Below the pieces are notes generated by a model. It was given only the letters and a program-made list of their open reading frames with translations. It did not search any database and was not told where the DNA came from. A program made the translations under genes and the position numbers. Shown here piece after piece: positions 43,901 through 54,773 of a stretch of 64,000 nucleotides of DNA; position 1 is the stretch's first letter, and each line of letters starts with the position of its first letter. This stretch comes from Globisporangium splendens (taxonomy: Eukaryota; Oomycota; Peronosporomycetes; Pythiales; Pythiaceae): positions 248,001 to 312,000 of the forward strand of contig VFIW01000052.1 of the NCBI GenBank assembly GCA_006386115.1, in the 5' to 3' direction.

Positions 43901-45283
43901 ATGGACTCCTCGGGTATCTGGGTGTTCTACTACATCCAGGGCGAGGATGGCGAGGATCGCTCCCACCCAAACGCGTTCAAGATCCCTGCCAATGGCGGTG
44001 GCGCCGACGTGACGCTCGCGGACGTGCTGCGCCACTTTCCCCTGAAGGACCCAGCGCAATTCCACTTCCGCTTCCGCATCAATGTTGCATCGAAAACGGG
44101 CGGGGGAAACACGTTCTTTTGGCTGGACATCGCGAATCCTTCGCAGAAAGTACCGCTCGTGAACGGTCGCGTCATCTGCAAGCTGTTGCGGCTCGTGCAG
44201 CCAGCGAAGGTCGGACTCATTTTCAAGCGCAAACCGGTGCTCAAGTGGGGCAACGACGCCAAACCCCGGAATAGCCTCAGCTCCACGGACGCTCAAGGCA
44301 GCACGAAAGCGTCGGTGCAGCCGCTCTCTCGCCAGCAGAACGGCGGTGAGGCTCCGTTCCATCGCGCGTCATCATCTCCTGCGTTTGAGAAGGATCGCCC
44401 AGCAAAATACTCGGACAGCAATGGTAACTCTTCGAAGACAAGCTCAGGTAATTCGTCTAGGACTAACTCTGGCTCACAGACGAAAGCTGAGCAGACAGCT
44501 CGAGCAGAGAGCTTTGAAGATTTCTTGTCGGGAGGCGGACAGCCGTCATCGTCCCAATCCGCGCAGAAACCGCCAGTGAATCTCATGAACGATAGTGGAT
44601 GGAACGACGCACCGACGACTTCGCAAAAGCCAAAGTCCGACTTTCTGAGCTCCATGGACCCTCTCGCGCAAGTGAATACTGCTTCGAGCAATCGACCCGC
44701 GGTCTCTAGTGCGCCAACAGAGCAACCCAAATTCGACGACGACAATGGGCAAACCGTTGGCCCTGTGACGATGGCCGAGATGAAGAAATATGCCGCATCA
44801 ACATCCGATGGGTCCAATGTGTACAATCCAAAATTTATCGACAAGTCCACGAAATCCGACCATGTCCGTCGAGCCATGGAAGAACGTGAGCGTCAAGTGC
44901 AAATGGACGTGGAGAAGGCTCGAGAAGACTTGCGACAGCGTGAAGATGCGGCGCGGAACATGAATGCTATGAAGGAAAACGCTGCTGTAGTACTTGGTCC
45001 CAAATTGAAGGCGTGGGCGGAAGACAATGGACGCACGAAGAATATTAGAACGCTGCTTTCGACGATGCATCAAGTCATGTGGGAAGGGTCCAAGTGGACA
45101 GAGGTCAACATGGGCAAGCTGCTGCAACCTGCAGATGTGAAGAAGAACTACCGCAAAGCGATGATCGTTGTGCATCCAGATAAAAGCGGAGGTCGCAATG
45201 CGGAACAACTGCTCATCGCTGAACGCGTGTTTGCGGCGGTCAACACGGCGTGGGACGAATTTATCAAAACGAATCCATGCTAG
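43901..45283 (+). CDS. DIX-domain and auxilin-type J-domain fusion protein
   Basis: A single-exon 460-aa protein. Residues 4-104 form a DIX domain: VFYYIQGED, then VTLADVLRHFP, FHFRFRIN, and KVPLVNGRVICKLL, matching the beta-strand order of Dishevelled/Axin DIX. Residues about 115-365 are low-complexity, Ser/Asn/Gln-rich with several W and F motifs (for example SGWNDAP), as in clathrin- or adaptor-binding linkers. The C-terminus (about 375-460) is an auxilin/GAK-like J-domain: NIRTLLSTMHQVMWEGSKW, YRKAMIVVHPDKSGG with the HPD triad at 425-427, then VFAAVNTAWDEF. Auxilin J-domains recruit Hsc70 to uncoat clathrin vesicles, and DIX domains polymerise head-to-tail. A role in clustering an uncoating cofactor at membranes is inferred. 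Confidence 0.85.
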   Translation: MDSSGIWVFYYIQGEDGEDRSHPNAFKIPANGGGADVTLADVLRHFPLKDPAQFHFRFRINVASKTGGGNTFFWLDIANPSQKVPLVNGRVICKLLRLVQPAKVGLIFKRKPVLKWGNDAKPRNSLSSTDAQGSTKASVQPLSRQQNGGEAPFHRASSSPAFEKDRPAKYSDSNGNSSKTSSGNSSRTNSGSQTKAEQTARAESFEDFLSGGGQPSSSQSAQKPPVNLMNDSGWNDAPTTSQKPKSDFLSSMDPLAQVNTASSNRPAVSSAPTEQPKFDDDNGQTVGPVTMAEMKKYAASTSDGSNVYNPKFIDKSTKSDHVRRAMEERERQVQMDVEKAREDLRQREDAARNMNAMKENAAVVLGPKLKAWAEDNGRTKNIRTLLSTMHQVMWEGSKWTEVNMGKLLQPADVKKNYRKAMIVVHPDKSGGRNAEQLLIAERVFAAVNTAWDEFIKTNPC

Positions 45284-45498
45284 TAAAATGAACACGAGCA
45301 AGCTGCATACGCACACTGTAAGCGAAGGACAAAGCTAGCAACAGGCTCTATGCAAAAATCCAAATAAATGCACGTCATACACACAACTGGTAAAGCTGTC
45401 AATCCGTCACTGGTATTGTGTATTTCGCATTGAATCACTTCTTTGCACGGTCGGCTCGAGTTCATACACCTTGAAGAAAAAAGAAGCCATTGCCCACT

Positions 45499-46538
45499 CT
45501 ACTTAACAAGAGCGTGGTTTTTCCAGTATTCCACCGACTTGAGGTACTCGTCTCGGTTCAAAGGCACGCCAGAGCCACCTTCTTCCTTGCCCAACGCATT
45601 GCGCATGACCGTGACTGGGTTCATTGGCAATTCGTAGTCCACGTCTTGAGCCTTGACAGAGATAATCCCCCATGGTGCGTCATCCTGTTCTTCGGAATCT
45701 GGATTACCCGTGGCCTCGTTTTCCTTGCGGATCTGCTCACGGCTATAGAGAATCACATCAAGGTACTTGGCAACCAACGGCGTGACACTGTGCGAAGGGA
45801 ACCAGCGGACAAGCCTAACGTAGTAGCAACCACAAAAAAGACACACTTCGTGAGAGACATAAGAACAAATCACGGTCTCTTTGAATGGATGGCGGACTCA
45901 CACTGGCAACTCGTTCGGAGCACGCGCTTCGTAGTCCGATTGCAAAAGGCGCGAGTTCGATGGCGTGATCTTGACCACGTTCAGACGGGTATCCGTGAAG
46001 TTCTCAATGAACAAGTGCTTGCAGAACGGCGCGTAACTGGTGGCAAACATAGAAACACATATTGGCACGAGCAAGTGAGCGACCATTGCGTGAAGAGCTG
46101 CAGGAAGATGACACCACTTCAACTCACCCGTCGACCAACTCTTTATTTCTGGCCAGATAGATCTCATTGATCTTCTTTTCGAACTCCACCTTGTCGTACT
46201 TGATCTGCGTGCCCAAGTACTGTGGATCGTCGAACTGGCGCAAGCAGAAGCGGTCTGCATATCATTAGAAAGTGAAGGGATGACGAAGGTAACAGTGACA
46301 GCACGATTGAGTGTGTGTGTGTGTGAGGTGACTTATCCTTTCCAAGACACAGGGGGCGAATGCACTGTAATGAAATCCAGCACTTACCCAGCACAAGCTC
46401 GTGTGGAGGGCGTGGCTCGGCGGCATCGACGGTGGTGTCGGCGGCCTTCTGCATCTTGCTCGCGATGAGGTTGGTCAGTCCGCGAGTGGTGGTGGATCGT
46501 GTGATCGGCGCGACTTTCTGGAGACGCGCGAGCAGCAT
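45499..46538 (-). CDS. DUF3228-family protein
   Basis: Four exons (46538-46388, 46254-46128, 46036-45902, 45814-45499) give 242 aa. The assembled protein shows conserved DUF3228 blocks: DRFCLRQFDDPQYLGTQI, APFCKHLFIENFTDTRLNVV, RWFPSHSVTPLVAKYLDV with ILYSREQI, WGIISVKAQD, and ELPMNPVTVMRNALG with EEGGSG near the end. The family occurs in bacteria, plants and oomycetes and has no established function. The N-terminal 45 residues are Arg/Thr/Ser-rich and could be a mitochondrial or plastid-type targeting leader; this is speculative. Intron 1 contains a (GT)n run. No lesions are seen. Confidence 0.75.
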
Positions 46539-47033
46539 GTGACTTGTGGAGGGGCAGCTGCAGCGAAGGGAGCAGGTGCGGGGGAAGAAGGGAAGTGGTG
46601 CTTGGTGCACAGGCGTCCGTCCGTCTTCTTCTGCTGCTCTCGGTCGTGGCTGGGGGGTTCTGGAGCTCCTGGCCAAACGGATCTACCTCACAAATGATGC
46701 AAACAGCTCCGATACCTCTCCAAGATGATACAACAGATCACAGTCGAAAACGAGAGGGATCAATTTGACTTCTACCGAAAGTATCCGTTTAAGTATCTAT
46801 CCAGGTTTAGTGCAAGTAAAAACGACCTGAGGCTGTACACTGGCAGCACATAACAGTACAGTGTTATCAGATTTCGGGTTAGGTTCGGCTCGGACCAAGT
46901 CTCATGCTGCATCACTCGCCACCACAAGCGAGAATACGAGAGCGACCAAGACGGCTCACAGCTGAAAAACGTAGCCGCAGTTGGATACGCATTAAAATCA
47001 AATTCGCTCACGCATTAACGTTTACATATGAAA
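46539..47033. other. gene-free stretch
   Basis: Lies between the DUF3228 start and the K+ channel 3' end. No supported coding frame or repeat. Confidence 0.5.
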
Positions 47034-48719
47034 TCACAAAGTGGGCTCAGAGCTACTTGCAGGCGCGCGAGTCTGCGCTGCGACGAGAGTCTCCAGGAGC
47101 TTCATGATGCTGTCGAGTTGTTTCTGCTGATTTTGCAATTGCTGCTGTAGGTTGTTCTGAAAAAAAGAAAAGAAAAACGAAGCCAGTCACCAGTGAATTA
47201 ATTGCCACGAGCAAGCCACAGCTGCAACAATAGCGAAAGTACCTGTTTCGCTGCCATATCGTCCATTTTTTGGTGAAAATGGTCCAGCTTTTTCACAGTC
47301 GCAATTCTCGGAGACAGTCTCCGAAAAGATGAGTTGCTTGTAGGTGGCGGTGAAATCGGTATCTGGATCCGCAGGGATTCATCTTGTCCGGTCTCAGGGA
47401 AAACTTGGCTTGACGGAGCGCTGGAAAAGTCACAAGTCTCCATAAACGCGAGATTGTACGCCTCTTCTTCCTCACTGCGCTGCTTCTCGAGCATCACCTC
47501 AATGAACCCACTGCCGAGTACTGCGCCTGGGATCGTGAACAAGATAATGCCACACACTGCCAACACGGATCCGAAAAAGCGGCCCATGTTTGTTACCGGC
47601 ACGATGTCGCCGTAGCCGAGCGACGTGATGGTCTCAATAGACCACCACGCACACACACCGACGCTCGAAAACACTTCTGGCTGTGCGCTATTCTCCAAGA
47701 AGAAGATCGTCGTCGACGATGTCAGCACGACGACGGCAGTGAGATACGTCACAACGAGAAACTCCTCTTTCTTGCGAGCAAAGATTTCGCGGAGGTTTTT
47801 CAAAGCATTGTACGAGCGCTCGAGCCGCAAGAACGACACGATGCGAAACAACCGCAGACTCCGAAGGATCAAGGCGCCTCGATACGACGGAATGAGCCTG
47901 GCGTGTTTATGCATGCCAAAATTAACATTAGATGGAGATGAAATACCAGACAAAGAAGCGAGGACATCGAATTCGTACATGAATTCGAAACAAATCTCCA
48001 AATAAAACGGGAGCAATGCGATCAAATCGAGGAGAGAGAGCGGTTGGATCATCCACTTGAGTCTGTTGAACACGTAGAAATCATATGATTTAACCATATC
48101 GCAACGGAATGAAAAAAAAACAAAAACAAAAAAGCGAAGTACCCGACCTGCCCACGACAGCGCCTTGATATCGTTCGTCTTCCACACACGACCAGAGCCG
48201 CAGCACATACTCGATCGAGAATATGATCGTCGACGTGAGCAAAAACACTCCGTACCAGTCAGACCGTGTAGCTGTATCCAATGCACCACGAATGTGGAGC
48301 GAACGGCGACAAGACCAATTAATACCAACAACCTATCCAGAAAGAACATGTATGTCCCAAAACTTACATGGCTTGGACGGGTCAAGCACCGCGGAGGACT
48401 CGGAGATCGCGACCACGACATTGAGCAGAATCAGCACGAGGATGCAGCATTCGAGCATATAAGACGCGAATTGGAGCCCCGAGCTGTGCGGAATCGACGA
48501 GCGGAAGCGCAGCACCGTCCAGATATCCTGCCGCAGGGACGTCTCGCCAACGGAGAGCGCGCGAAGGCGACGGCGCGGATTCCCGGGAGAGAAATTCCGC
48601 GGCGTGTGCGCGAGCAACTTGGCAAGCTCGCCTTTCTGCAAGTTGTTGCGCGGTGTCCTGTTCTTCGCGTTAGCCGCCATGATGCGGGCGGCGCTGTCGT
48701 CTTCGTCGTCCAGTTGCAA
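47034..48719 (-). CDS. voltage-gated potassium channel (Kv/KCNQ-like)
   Basis: Four exons (48719-48368, 48271-48148, 48062-47243, 47156-47034) give 472 aa. The N-terminal about 70 residues are basic and cytosolic. S1 is ASYMLECCILVLILLNVVVA, S2 is GVFLLTSTIIFSIEYVLRLW, and S3 lies in LSLLDLIALLPFYLEI. S4 carries the voltage-sensing arginines (YRGALILRSLRLFRIVSFLR, about 218-240), and the pore has the K+ selectivity filter TSLGYGD (about 303-309). S6 is SVLAVCGIILFTIPGAVLGSG. The last exon adds a coiled coil (NNLQQQLQNQQKQLDSIMKL) suited to tetramer assembly. There is no T1 domain, as in KCNQ channels. Without the last intron the frame would end at 47198 and lose the coiled coil. Plasma-membrane K+ efflux is the expected role. 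Confidence 0.88.
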
Positions 48720-49069
48720 TTCGAGGATGAGAAAGATGGGAAATGGATTCAGCTTGCAATCTGCGAACAGGCAGAGAATTCCACAATTGGGCTCAACTTT
48801 ATAGAGGGAAACGCAGCCTGTATAAAGAGGGTTTTATGCATTTTGTTCTTTTGCCCCCACCAAAATTCTGACGCCAACATCTTTCAAAGCTCTGCTTACG
48901 CACTCTTTCTCACGCCACAGACACGCGTGCTTGGCGAAGGCATCGGTGCCGTCTCGTTCGTTGTACTTGACGCAGACGGTAGGTCCACCAGATCAGCAGC
49001 TTTCGCATTAGTCTCATCGTCTACGTCGGAGCTGCTTGATGAACTGGAGCTGCCTGTTGGAGCTGGAGT
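48720..49069. other. short intergenic region
   Basis: Promoter side of the K+ channel gene and 3' side of the lyase gene; no gene seen. Confidence 0.5.
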
Positions 49070-50353
49070 TTATGCAGCTGCACGTGCCTTCGCTGTCTCC
49101 GTAAATGGAGATGGCGCAGATGCTTCATCGCCAGCACTGGAAGGGTCGAGAGAGTACACGAGCGTGCCGTAGCCAAGCTGGTCATAGCCTCCACTGTTTG
49201 GGCCGTAGTTGCCACCTCCTCCTTCAGGACGGACCTTCTTCGCAAAGGCTTCGACGTATGGCGCGCTGAGTCCTTTCTTCACGACATAATGATTGTAGAA
49301 AAGCTCCCAGGCGGGCCGCACAGTGCCTCGGCCGTTTCCCGAGATCACGGTTTGCGTCACGTCGCTGTTTTTGTAGGTCGTGTAGTTCACATCGAACCCA
49401 AGGTTGTACTTCGCCACATACTCGGCGCCTTTCAGGACACGGTTGTCGTCGTACGCAAAGAGATCGCAGCCCTGGTTGTACGCCATTTGGACAAACGTGC
49501 CCATGAGCGACATCACCAAAGTGCTGTGTCCCTGGTCGCGCCCACTCTCTTGAACCTGACCAAGCCCATCGGGGTAAATTTTCCACACGGCATGCTCGAT
49601 CGCACCATTACCTGCACCATGCATGAAGTAGTCCACCGCTTCATCATAGATATCTGCCCGATCCGCGAGAATGCCAATCGAGATCATCGATGCCATGTTG
49701 GCGATATCCCAATTTGCCCAGTAGTGGTCAATCTTCGCACCGTTGTGACGGACGAGGAAATCGTGATTCATCGGATAGAACACCTTGAGCATCATCGACA
49801 CAAATGCCTTGAAGTCGGTAGCGGTCCAACTCTTGTAGTCACGCATGATCTCGGCCGCATTCGCCATTTGGTACCCGTAAATCCCCGATGCCAGAAACCG
49901 GTCGGATGTACCACCAATACCTGTCAGTGTTGTAGCCCACGCGTTTAAAATTGCGACTGCATTGTCTGCATAGGTACCTTCACCCGTGACTTTCCACCGA
50001 AGCGCAAGCGCGTACGCTGCAGCAGCATCGTTGTACAAACGGACGTAATTCTCCTTGTTGGTGCCATCGAAACCCCGATACACAGTGACTTGAGCGTTTG
50101 GCTTGTACTTGAGTGACGAGTGCGAGTTATTGGTGAGCATCTCGAAGCCGCTTTTCCACGGTTCGAGACCCGATCCGACTTGTTTCTTCATGAACGCCAG
50201 GTCGCTCGCAGTGTGCAGCATGCCTGGGTGCTGGAACACTCCCGAGCTATTCCCCATCGCGCACGAGGCGTTCGCTCGAGAGACTCCGAGCGCGGCTGTG
50301 ATCGCGACGCCCACGAGTGCCAGGAGACGGCAACTTGAAATACACTTTTGCAT
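49070..50353 (-). CDS. secreted alginate-lyase-family polysaccharide lyase
   Basis: A 427-aa single-exon protein with a signal peptide (LLALVGVAITAALGVSRANA). The mature enzyme has the alpha/alpha-toroid alginate-lyase family pattern: HPGMLHTASDLAFMKKQV, then NKENYVRLYNDAAAAYALAL, NWDIANMASMISIGILADR, GNGAIEHAVWKIYPDG, and QVQESGRDQGHSTLVMSLM with conserved Gln-Glu-x-Gly-Arg-Asp and His. This is the arrangement of enzymes now placed in uronan-cleaving lyase families (alginate or glucuronan). It probably cleaves a uronic-acid polymer outside the cell. The exact substrate cannot be told from sequence. A C-terminal tail rich in Ala, Ser and Pro follows the domain. The complete frame and catalytic-looking residues argue for activity. 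Confidence 0.75.
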   Translation of the reverse strand: MQKCISSCRLLALVGVAITAALGVSRANASCAMGNSSGVFQHPGMLHTASDLAFMKKQVGSGLEPWKSGFEMLTNNSHSSLKYKPNAQVTVYRGFDGTNKENYVRLYNDAAAAYALALRWKVTGEGTYADNAVAILNAWATTLTGIGGTSDRFLASGIYGYQMANAAEIMRDYKSWTATDFKAFVSMMLKVFYPMNHDFLVRHNGAKIDHYWANWDIANMASMISIGILADRADIYDEAVDYFMHGAGNGAIEHAVWKIYPDGLGQVQESGRDQGHSTLVMSLMGTFVQMAYNQGCDLFAYDDNRVLKGAEYVAKYNLGFDVNYTTYKNSDVTQTVISGNGRGTVRPAWELFYNHYVVKKGLSAPYVEAFAKKVRPEGGGGNYGPNSGGYDQLGYGTLVYSLDPSSAGDEASAPSPFTETAKARAAA

Positions 50354-50996
50354 TTCACAACAGCGTATGTGTTGAACGTTGTGCTGGTGGCTCTTGTTAA
50401 TTCGACTTGACGGAGGCGGGCGAGTTCCAAAATGTCAGTTGTTTACATTGCCTGCTTGCCAGCGTTGGGCCAGGCTCTCCGTCAACACAGACTTCACGAT
50501 GATGACTGTCCCCGCTGCATTGCATCCCTGGCGTTCAAGCACTGCAACCGAACGATTTGGTTGGAACGCCTCGTTCGAAGGAAGCACATGGTCTGAACAT
50601 GTGTTCCTTCAACAAGATGTTCAACGTTCGTCAGAAAAGGCTTGCTGCTGCGCGCATGACAAGCATCCGTGTCTCTAATTTAACGTGGCCAATAGACTGA
50701 TCCTAAATGCATGTGGCCCACATATATTGCTCAAAATGGTGTGAAGTGCTGATTGGGCAACGATGATAAATCTTCAACTGTGGCGAAGCATGCGATCTCA
50801 TCAACTACTCTGCCTGAAGTGATTGGACGAGCAGGCCCATCATTCTTCTCAATGCAACTCGATCGGACACACGCAATCGGTTCTGGAAAGAATGGAGAGA
50901 GAGTTTCCACATCTTTTAGAGGGCACCGCATTCGCCATTCGTCACTCAAGCGCCCGCACCCCAGCTACCACTTACACTCGTTTTTTGTCTGCAAGA
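50354..50996. other. intergenic region before the SWEET array
   Basis: Divergent promoter region between the lyase gene and the first SWEET gene; no other gene is supported. Confidence 0.5.
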
Positions 50997-51913
50997 ATGG
51001 GCGACTCCTTCATGCTAACACTGCGTGCGATGTGCCAGTGCGCGTCGACGATGATGATCCTGAGTCCTACGCCGACCATTTACCGCATCTGGAAAAATAA
51101 AGATGTCGGAATCGCGTCCGTTGTCCCACTGGCCGCGGTGCTAGGCAACTCGCACGTGTGGTAAGCATAGCTGCTCAATGACATTGAAATTTGGTGCGAG
51201 TATTTTGACGGATTTGCTGCGTTATTCGTTCGTTTATCAGGATGCTCTATGGCTACATGGGAGGCAATATCTTTCCGATTTTCACCAATTTTATGACGGG
51301 GGATTTTGCAGGATCCATTTTCATCGCCGTCTATTACCGATACACAAAGGACCGCCGTCGAGTGCACCAAGTGGTGGGGTTTGAGCTGCTCGCGTTATCG
51401 TTGGTGACAATCTACTTCTTCCTGGCGTTGCACGGTGCCACTCATCAATCTCGTGACCAGTCAACGCTTGTCGTTGGCTCTATCGGCGTCTTCTTCTCCA
51501 TGAAGCTCTACGGTGCAGGGCTCGAGCGCATTGCGCTTGTGCTCAGACACAAGAACGGCGCGTACATCCCGGTCCACATGGTGATTATGGGCTCGATAAA
51601 CAACTTCCTGTGGGTCGTTTACACGGGACTTGACAGCAATTGGCTCATGTTTGGCACCTGCTTGACGAGCTGCACGCTAAGTGTCATCCAGGTCATATTG
51701 TATGTGATCTTTAATCCGAACAGACCAAGAGCAGGTGCTTCCCACATGAGACTACACGAAGACACTGGTGTACACGCGTTGGCTGCAGTTGTCGTGGATT
51801 CTAGACCTGAAATGGTCCAAAAACCCATTGACGACAAGCAATGTGCGCTGCCAGAAAGCCCTGCTTTTTATGCAATGCGATCCCCACTCTCGTCACTCCA
51901 AAGTAAGCCCTAA
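50997..51913 (+). CDS. SWEET sugar transporter 1
   Basis: Two exons (50997-51160, 51241-51913; 80-bp intron that splits a Trp codon) encode 278 aa. It shows the two MtN3/saliva repeats of eukaryotic SWEETs. The first has MMILSPTPTIYRIW, the conserved Pro tetrad residue in ASVVPLAAVLGNS, and IFPIFTNFMTGDFAGSIFIAVYY. The linker helix is VGFELLALSLVTIYFFLAL. The second has YGAGLERIALVLRHKN, INNFLWVVYTGLDSNW and VIQVILYVIFNP. SWEETs are seven-helix uniporters that move sugars down a gradient across plasma or vacuolar membranes. The cytosolic tail ends PESPAFYAMRSPLSSLQ, a motif kept in the other family members here. Closest relatives in the array are the pseudogene at 52397 and the gene at 54774. 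Confidence 0.9.
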
Positions 51914-52396
51914 AGCAAATAAGAGGCTCTTTGGCTTTCACTTGAAGAAGGAGATGTACAATAACACAACAAGTTGAGTGTGATGATCGCCAGAATGGAT
52001 GTGAGCTTTTATCGTTCTTTGAGTTGTTTGCCACTGAATTGTTGGTCCACGCTACGTTGCGCTATCGACATGTACGTTTACGTGGATGATACCAGATAGC
52101 AAAGAAGATGTGCTACTGGTTGTTCACAAACGTAATGTCATGGCTAATTAACACGAATACTCTGAAATGTGCTTCAACATGTGACACGAAGGCGTCATTG
52201 ATGCAGCCTCGTCGTGTCTTTAACACTCCAATCACTCAGATTACGCATGGGAAGCTGTCTCGACTTTTTCACAGCAACAACGCCAGCGATGGAGGATATT
52301 CCACTCGTCCTGCTTTATCGCATACCTCCTCTCGTCATTAAAAGTTAATCTAACGACAACCGTTTCGCCTGTCGCCACCTTCCTTTATAGATCCCG
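51914..52396. other. intergenic region in the SWEET array
   Basis: AT-rich, no gene or repeat recognised. Confidence 0.5.
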
Positions 52397-53037
52397 ATGA
52401 GTCTTCTCTTCGTCATTCAAGTGCTGTGTACCTGCTCAAACACGTTGATAGTGCTCAATCCAACCGCGATGGTATATCGGATTTACAAGGCCAGAGGTGT
52501 TGGTGTCGTGTCTGCCGTTCCGTTCATCTCCTTGCTGGGAAATTACTGCACTGACCGCAGCTACGTGCGAAACGATTAGGATATGACTTGCTGGCATTGT
52601 TTCTCGTCACTCTGTATTTCGTTTTGGTGTTGTATGGCGTCACACATAAGACACGCGAACAATCTGCACTTGTCGTCGGCACGATTGCGATCGTGTTCTG
52701 CATCAAACTCTACGGCGCCGGACTGGAACGAGTTGCACTCGTGATTAAACACAAGAATGGAGTGTGCATTCCGATTCACATGGTGGCAGTTGGTACGACC
52801 AGTAATACTTGTTGGGTAATGCACACGGCGCTCGACCACAATTGGCTCATGTTGGGTAACTGCATCATGGTGACACTTTTGAGCATCACCCAGTTGGTGC
52901 TCTTTATCATCATCTACCGCGCAACGGGGAAAATGAGCGGAGGATTGAACACACATGGAACAGCTGTCATACACGGAGACGACGAAGGCGTGATTCCGAT
53001 TGCAAGCATTGTCCCCCGAGGACATGCAGCACGTTGA
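52397..53037 (+). pseudogene. SWEET sugar transporter pseudogene (internal deletion)
   Basis: The first repeat begins normally (MSLLFVIQVLCTC to AVPFISLLGNYC) and then jumps directly to TDRSYVRN, the start of the cytosolic loop. About 37 codons encoding the second and third helices, plus the intron, are missing. One base is also out of frame at the join, giving a TAG. The rest (52588-53037: YDLLALFLVTLYFVLVLYGV to LLSITQLVLFIIIYRA) is open and conserved, as are the conserved Asn-Trp pairs of repeat 2. The C-terminal PESP tail motif is absent. The gene cannot make a SWEET fold but its remaining sequence is well kept, so it died recently. Confidence 0.85.
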
Positions 53038-53149
53038 CCTCCAGATCGCCGTTCGAGTCCAGCCTTTTTCCGCGCCATTCGCTCACCTGTGACGGCAACG
53101 TCTGCTGGAGACAAATAGCTGTAGCGTGCAGTCCTTAAAATCGATCTCG

Positions 53150-53242
53150 GGAGAGAGAGAGAGAAGGAAATTCTGTTTAACTTATGATCTACACACAGTT
53201 TAAGAATTCCTGAGTCTCATTAACGCTGCTGAGAGTGAGGCG
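53150..53242 (+). repeat. dispersed repeat, copy 2
   Basis: Begins with a (GA)n tract and contains TAAGAATTCCTGAGTCTCAT; its inverted relative is at 9627-9726, 43 kb away. Confidence 0.7.
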
Positions 53243-54773
53243 TTTCAAATTTCTTACTGTGCGACTCAGGATATAAGAACTTGATCGTTAGCGGTTTCCT
53301 GAGAATGTACAGTACGCACCTACAGTGCAAATACTGTATTGATTGCTACAGTCGCGAACAGATCTCAGCACAACCCTGTATCACGAGTGTATCATCTCTG
53401 TGCAAGTCCAGAGAGTGATGGTCCGACTTTTGCCCATCTTCTTTGTTCCGTGTTTCGCAGAATGCATGCGCAAGCGAAGAGTGACGTCGCGCATTGTATC
53501 TTGCAATGGTCGCCATTCAATGGTGACGAAAACTGCTCGCCTTCTGTAGATCAACTACTGTATGAGCTCGTTAGTCTCCAGCACCTCCTCTCTGTGATGG
53601 TTACAAGTGTAGTGGACAAGTTGCTACGAATAATATGCATCATCTCGTGTTTTTCTCTCTTCCTTGTTTAGGGAAAAAGTTCTGCTCAGTACACTACACG
53701 CGTGCGCATCCTCCCACTACACACACGTAAAATGTGTCAGCAATGTACCGAAAAACACTAGCCTTAGATTGTGAGTAGTAAACGGGGGGGGATTGAAACT
53801 GCCAAATAGACACAAGAGAATAGAGCGCGCCTGCATTCCGGTCGCTGGCATAAAGCAAAAGCGGAGACTGCTGCTGCCGTTGCTACATGAACACGCTTGG
53901 CGATGTGCGAGCAAGAATACAGGCTTGGGTTACCAAGGGTCTTGGTGGACCCAAGTCTGTCGCCGCGCGACGTTCTTCACACATCAAATCCCACTTGGCT
54001 ATTCTTTTGAAACTCTCGCCACTCATCACTGTTTGTCTGCACAAAAAGATACGCTGAAACGTTCTTCAAAAGAACCGGCTTGAGCCAGTGTCTGGCGCAT
54101 ACCACATTGCATGCTCAAGTGAAAGAGGTCTGCGGAAGCAGACAGGGTAGGCAAGATGCAAAGCAGCACTACCGATCGCAGCGATAATGCAGGCGAGCAG
54201 ACCTCCTACGAGTAGTCTGCGCACATAGACCCGCAAGCGAGGATAGCTGAGCGGAATTCGATGTTCTGGCTCAGAACTTCAGAGACAGCGAAATGTACAT
54301 GTGTATACGAATATACGTATGCATGCACATGCAAATTGTCATCCCAACTTTGGGTTGACTGCAGATGTGGACACTGGAAGGAGGGAATGCGCTTTCAAAA
54401 CCACATTCAAGGTCGTTTTTCTCATCTTACCCACCAATTCCTCGACAGAATATACTTTACTGCAGGCACGTCTACGACGACCACGCGAAACTTCGTTGTT
54501 TCTGAGCCAGTCAGAGAGGCTCACGAAAAGACGAATCTGAGCTTCTCGCCCGCCAAAACTTCAAGTACTGCTATCTCTACACAACTGCAGAGGAAAGAAA
54601 GCTTCCGAGACTGCTTTCATTCGGCAATTCGCGTTGCTGTACCCCAAGCGTCGAATCCAAGCAGAAACGCCTGGATACGAATATAACGCACCCTCGTCCT
54701 GCTCATCTCGACCTTCGACACCCCGTCCGCCTCCAAGCCAGCCCAAGTCGCAACCTTAATTCCACTGTCTACC
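53243..54773. other. long intergenic region in the SWEET array
   Basis: No convincing frame. The 141-codon frame at 54261-54686 has no family features. Some sequence may be degraded repeat. Confidence 0.45.
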
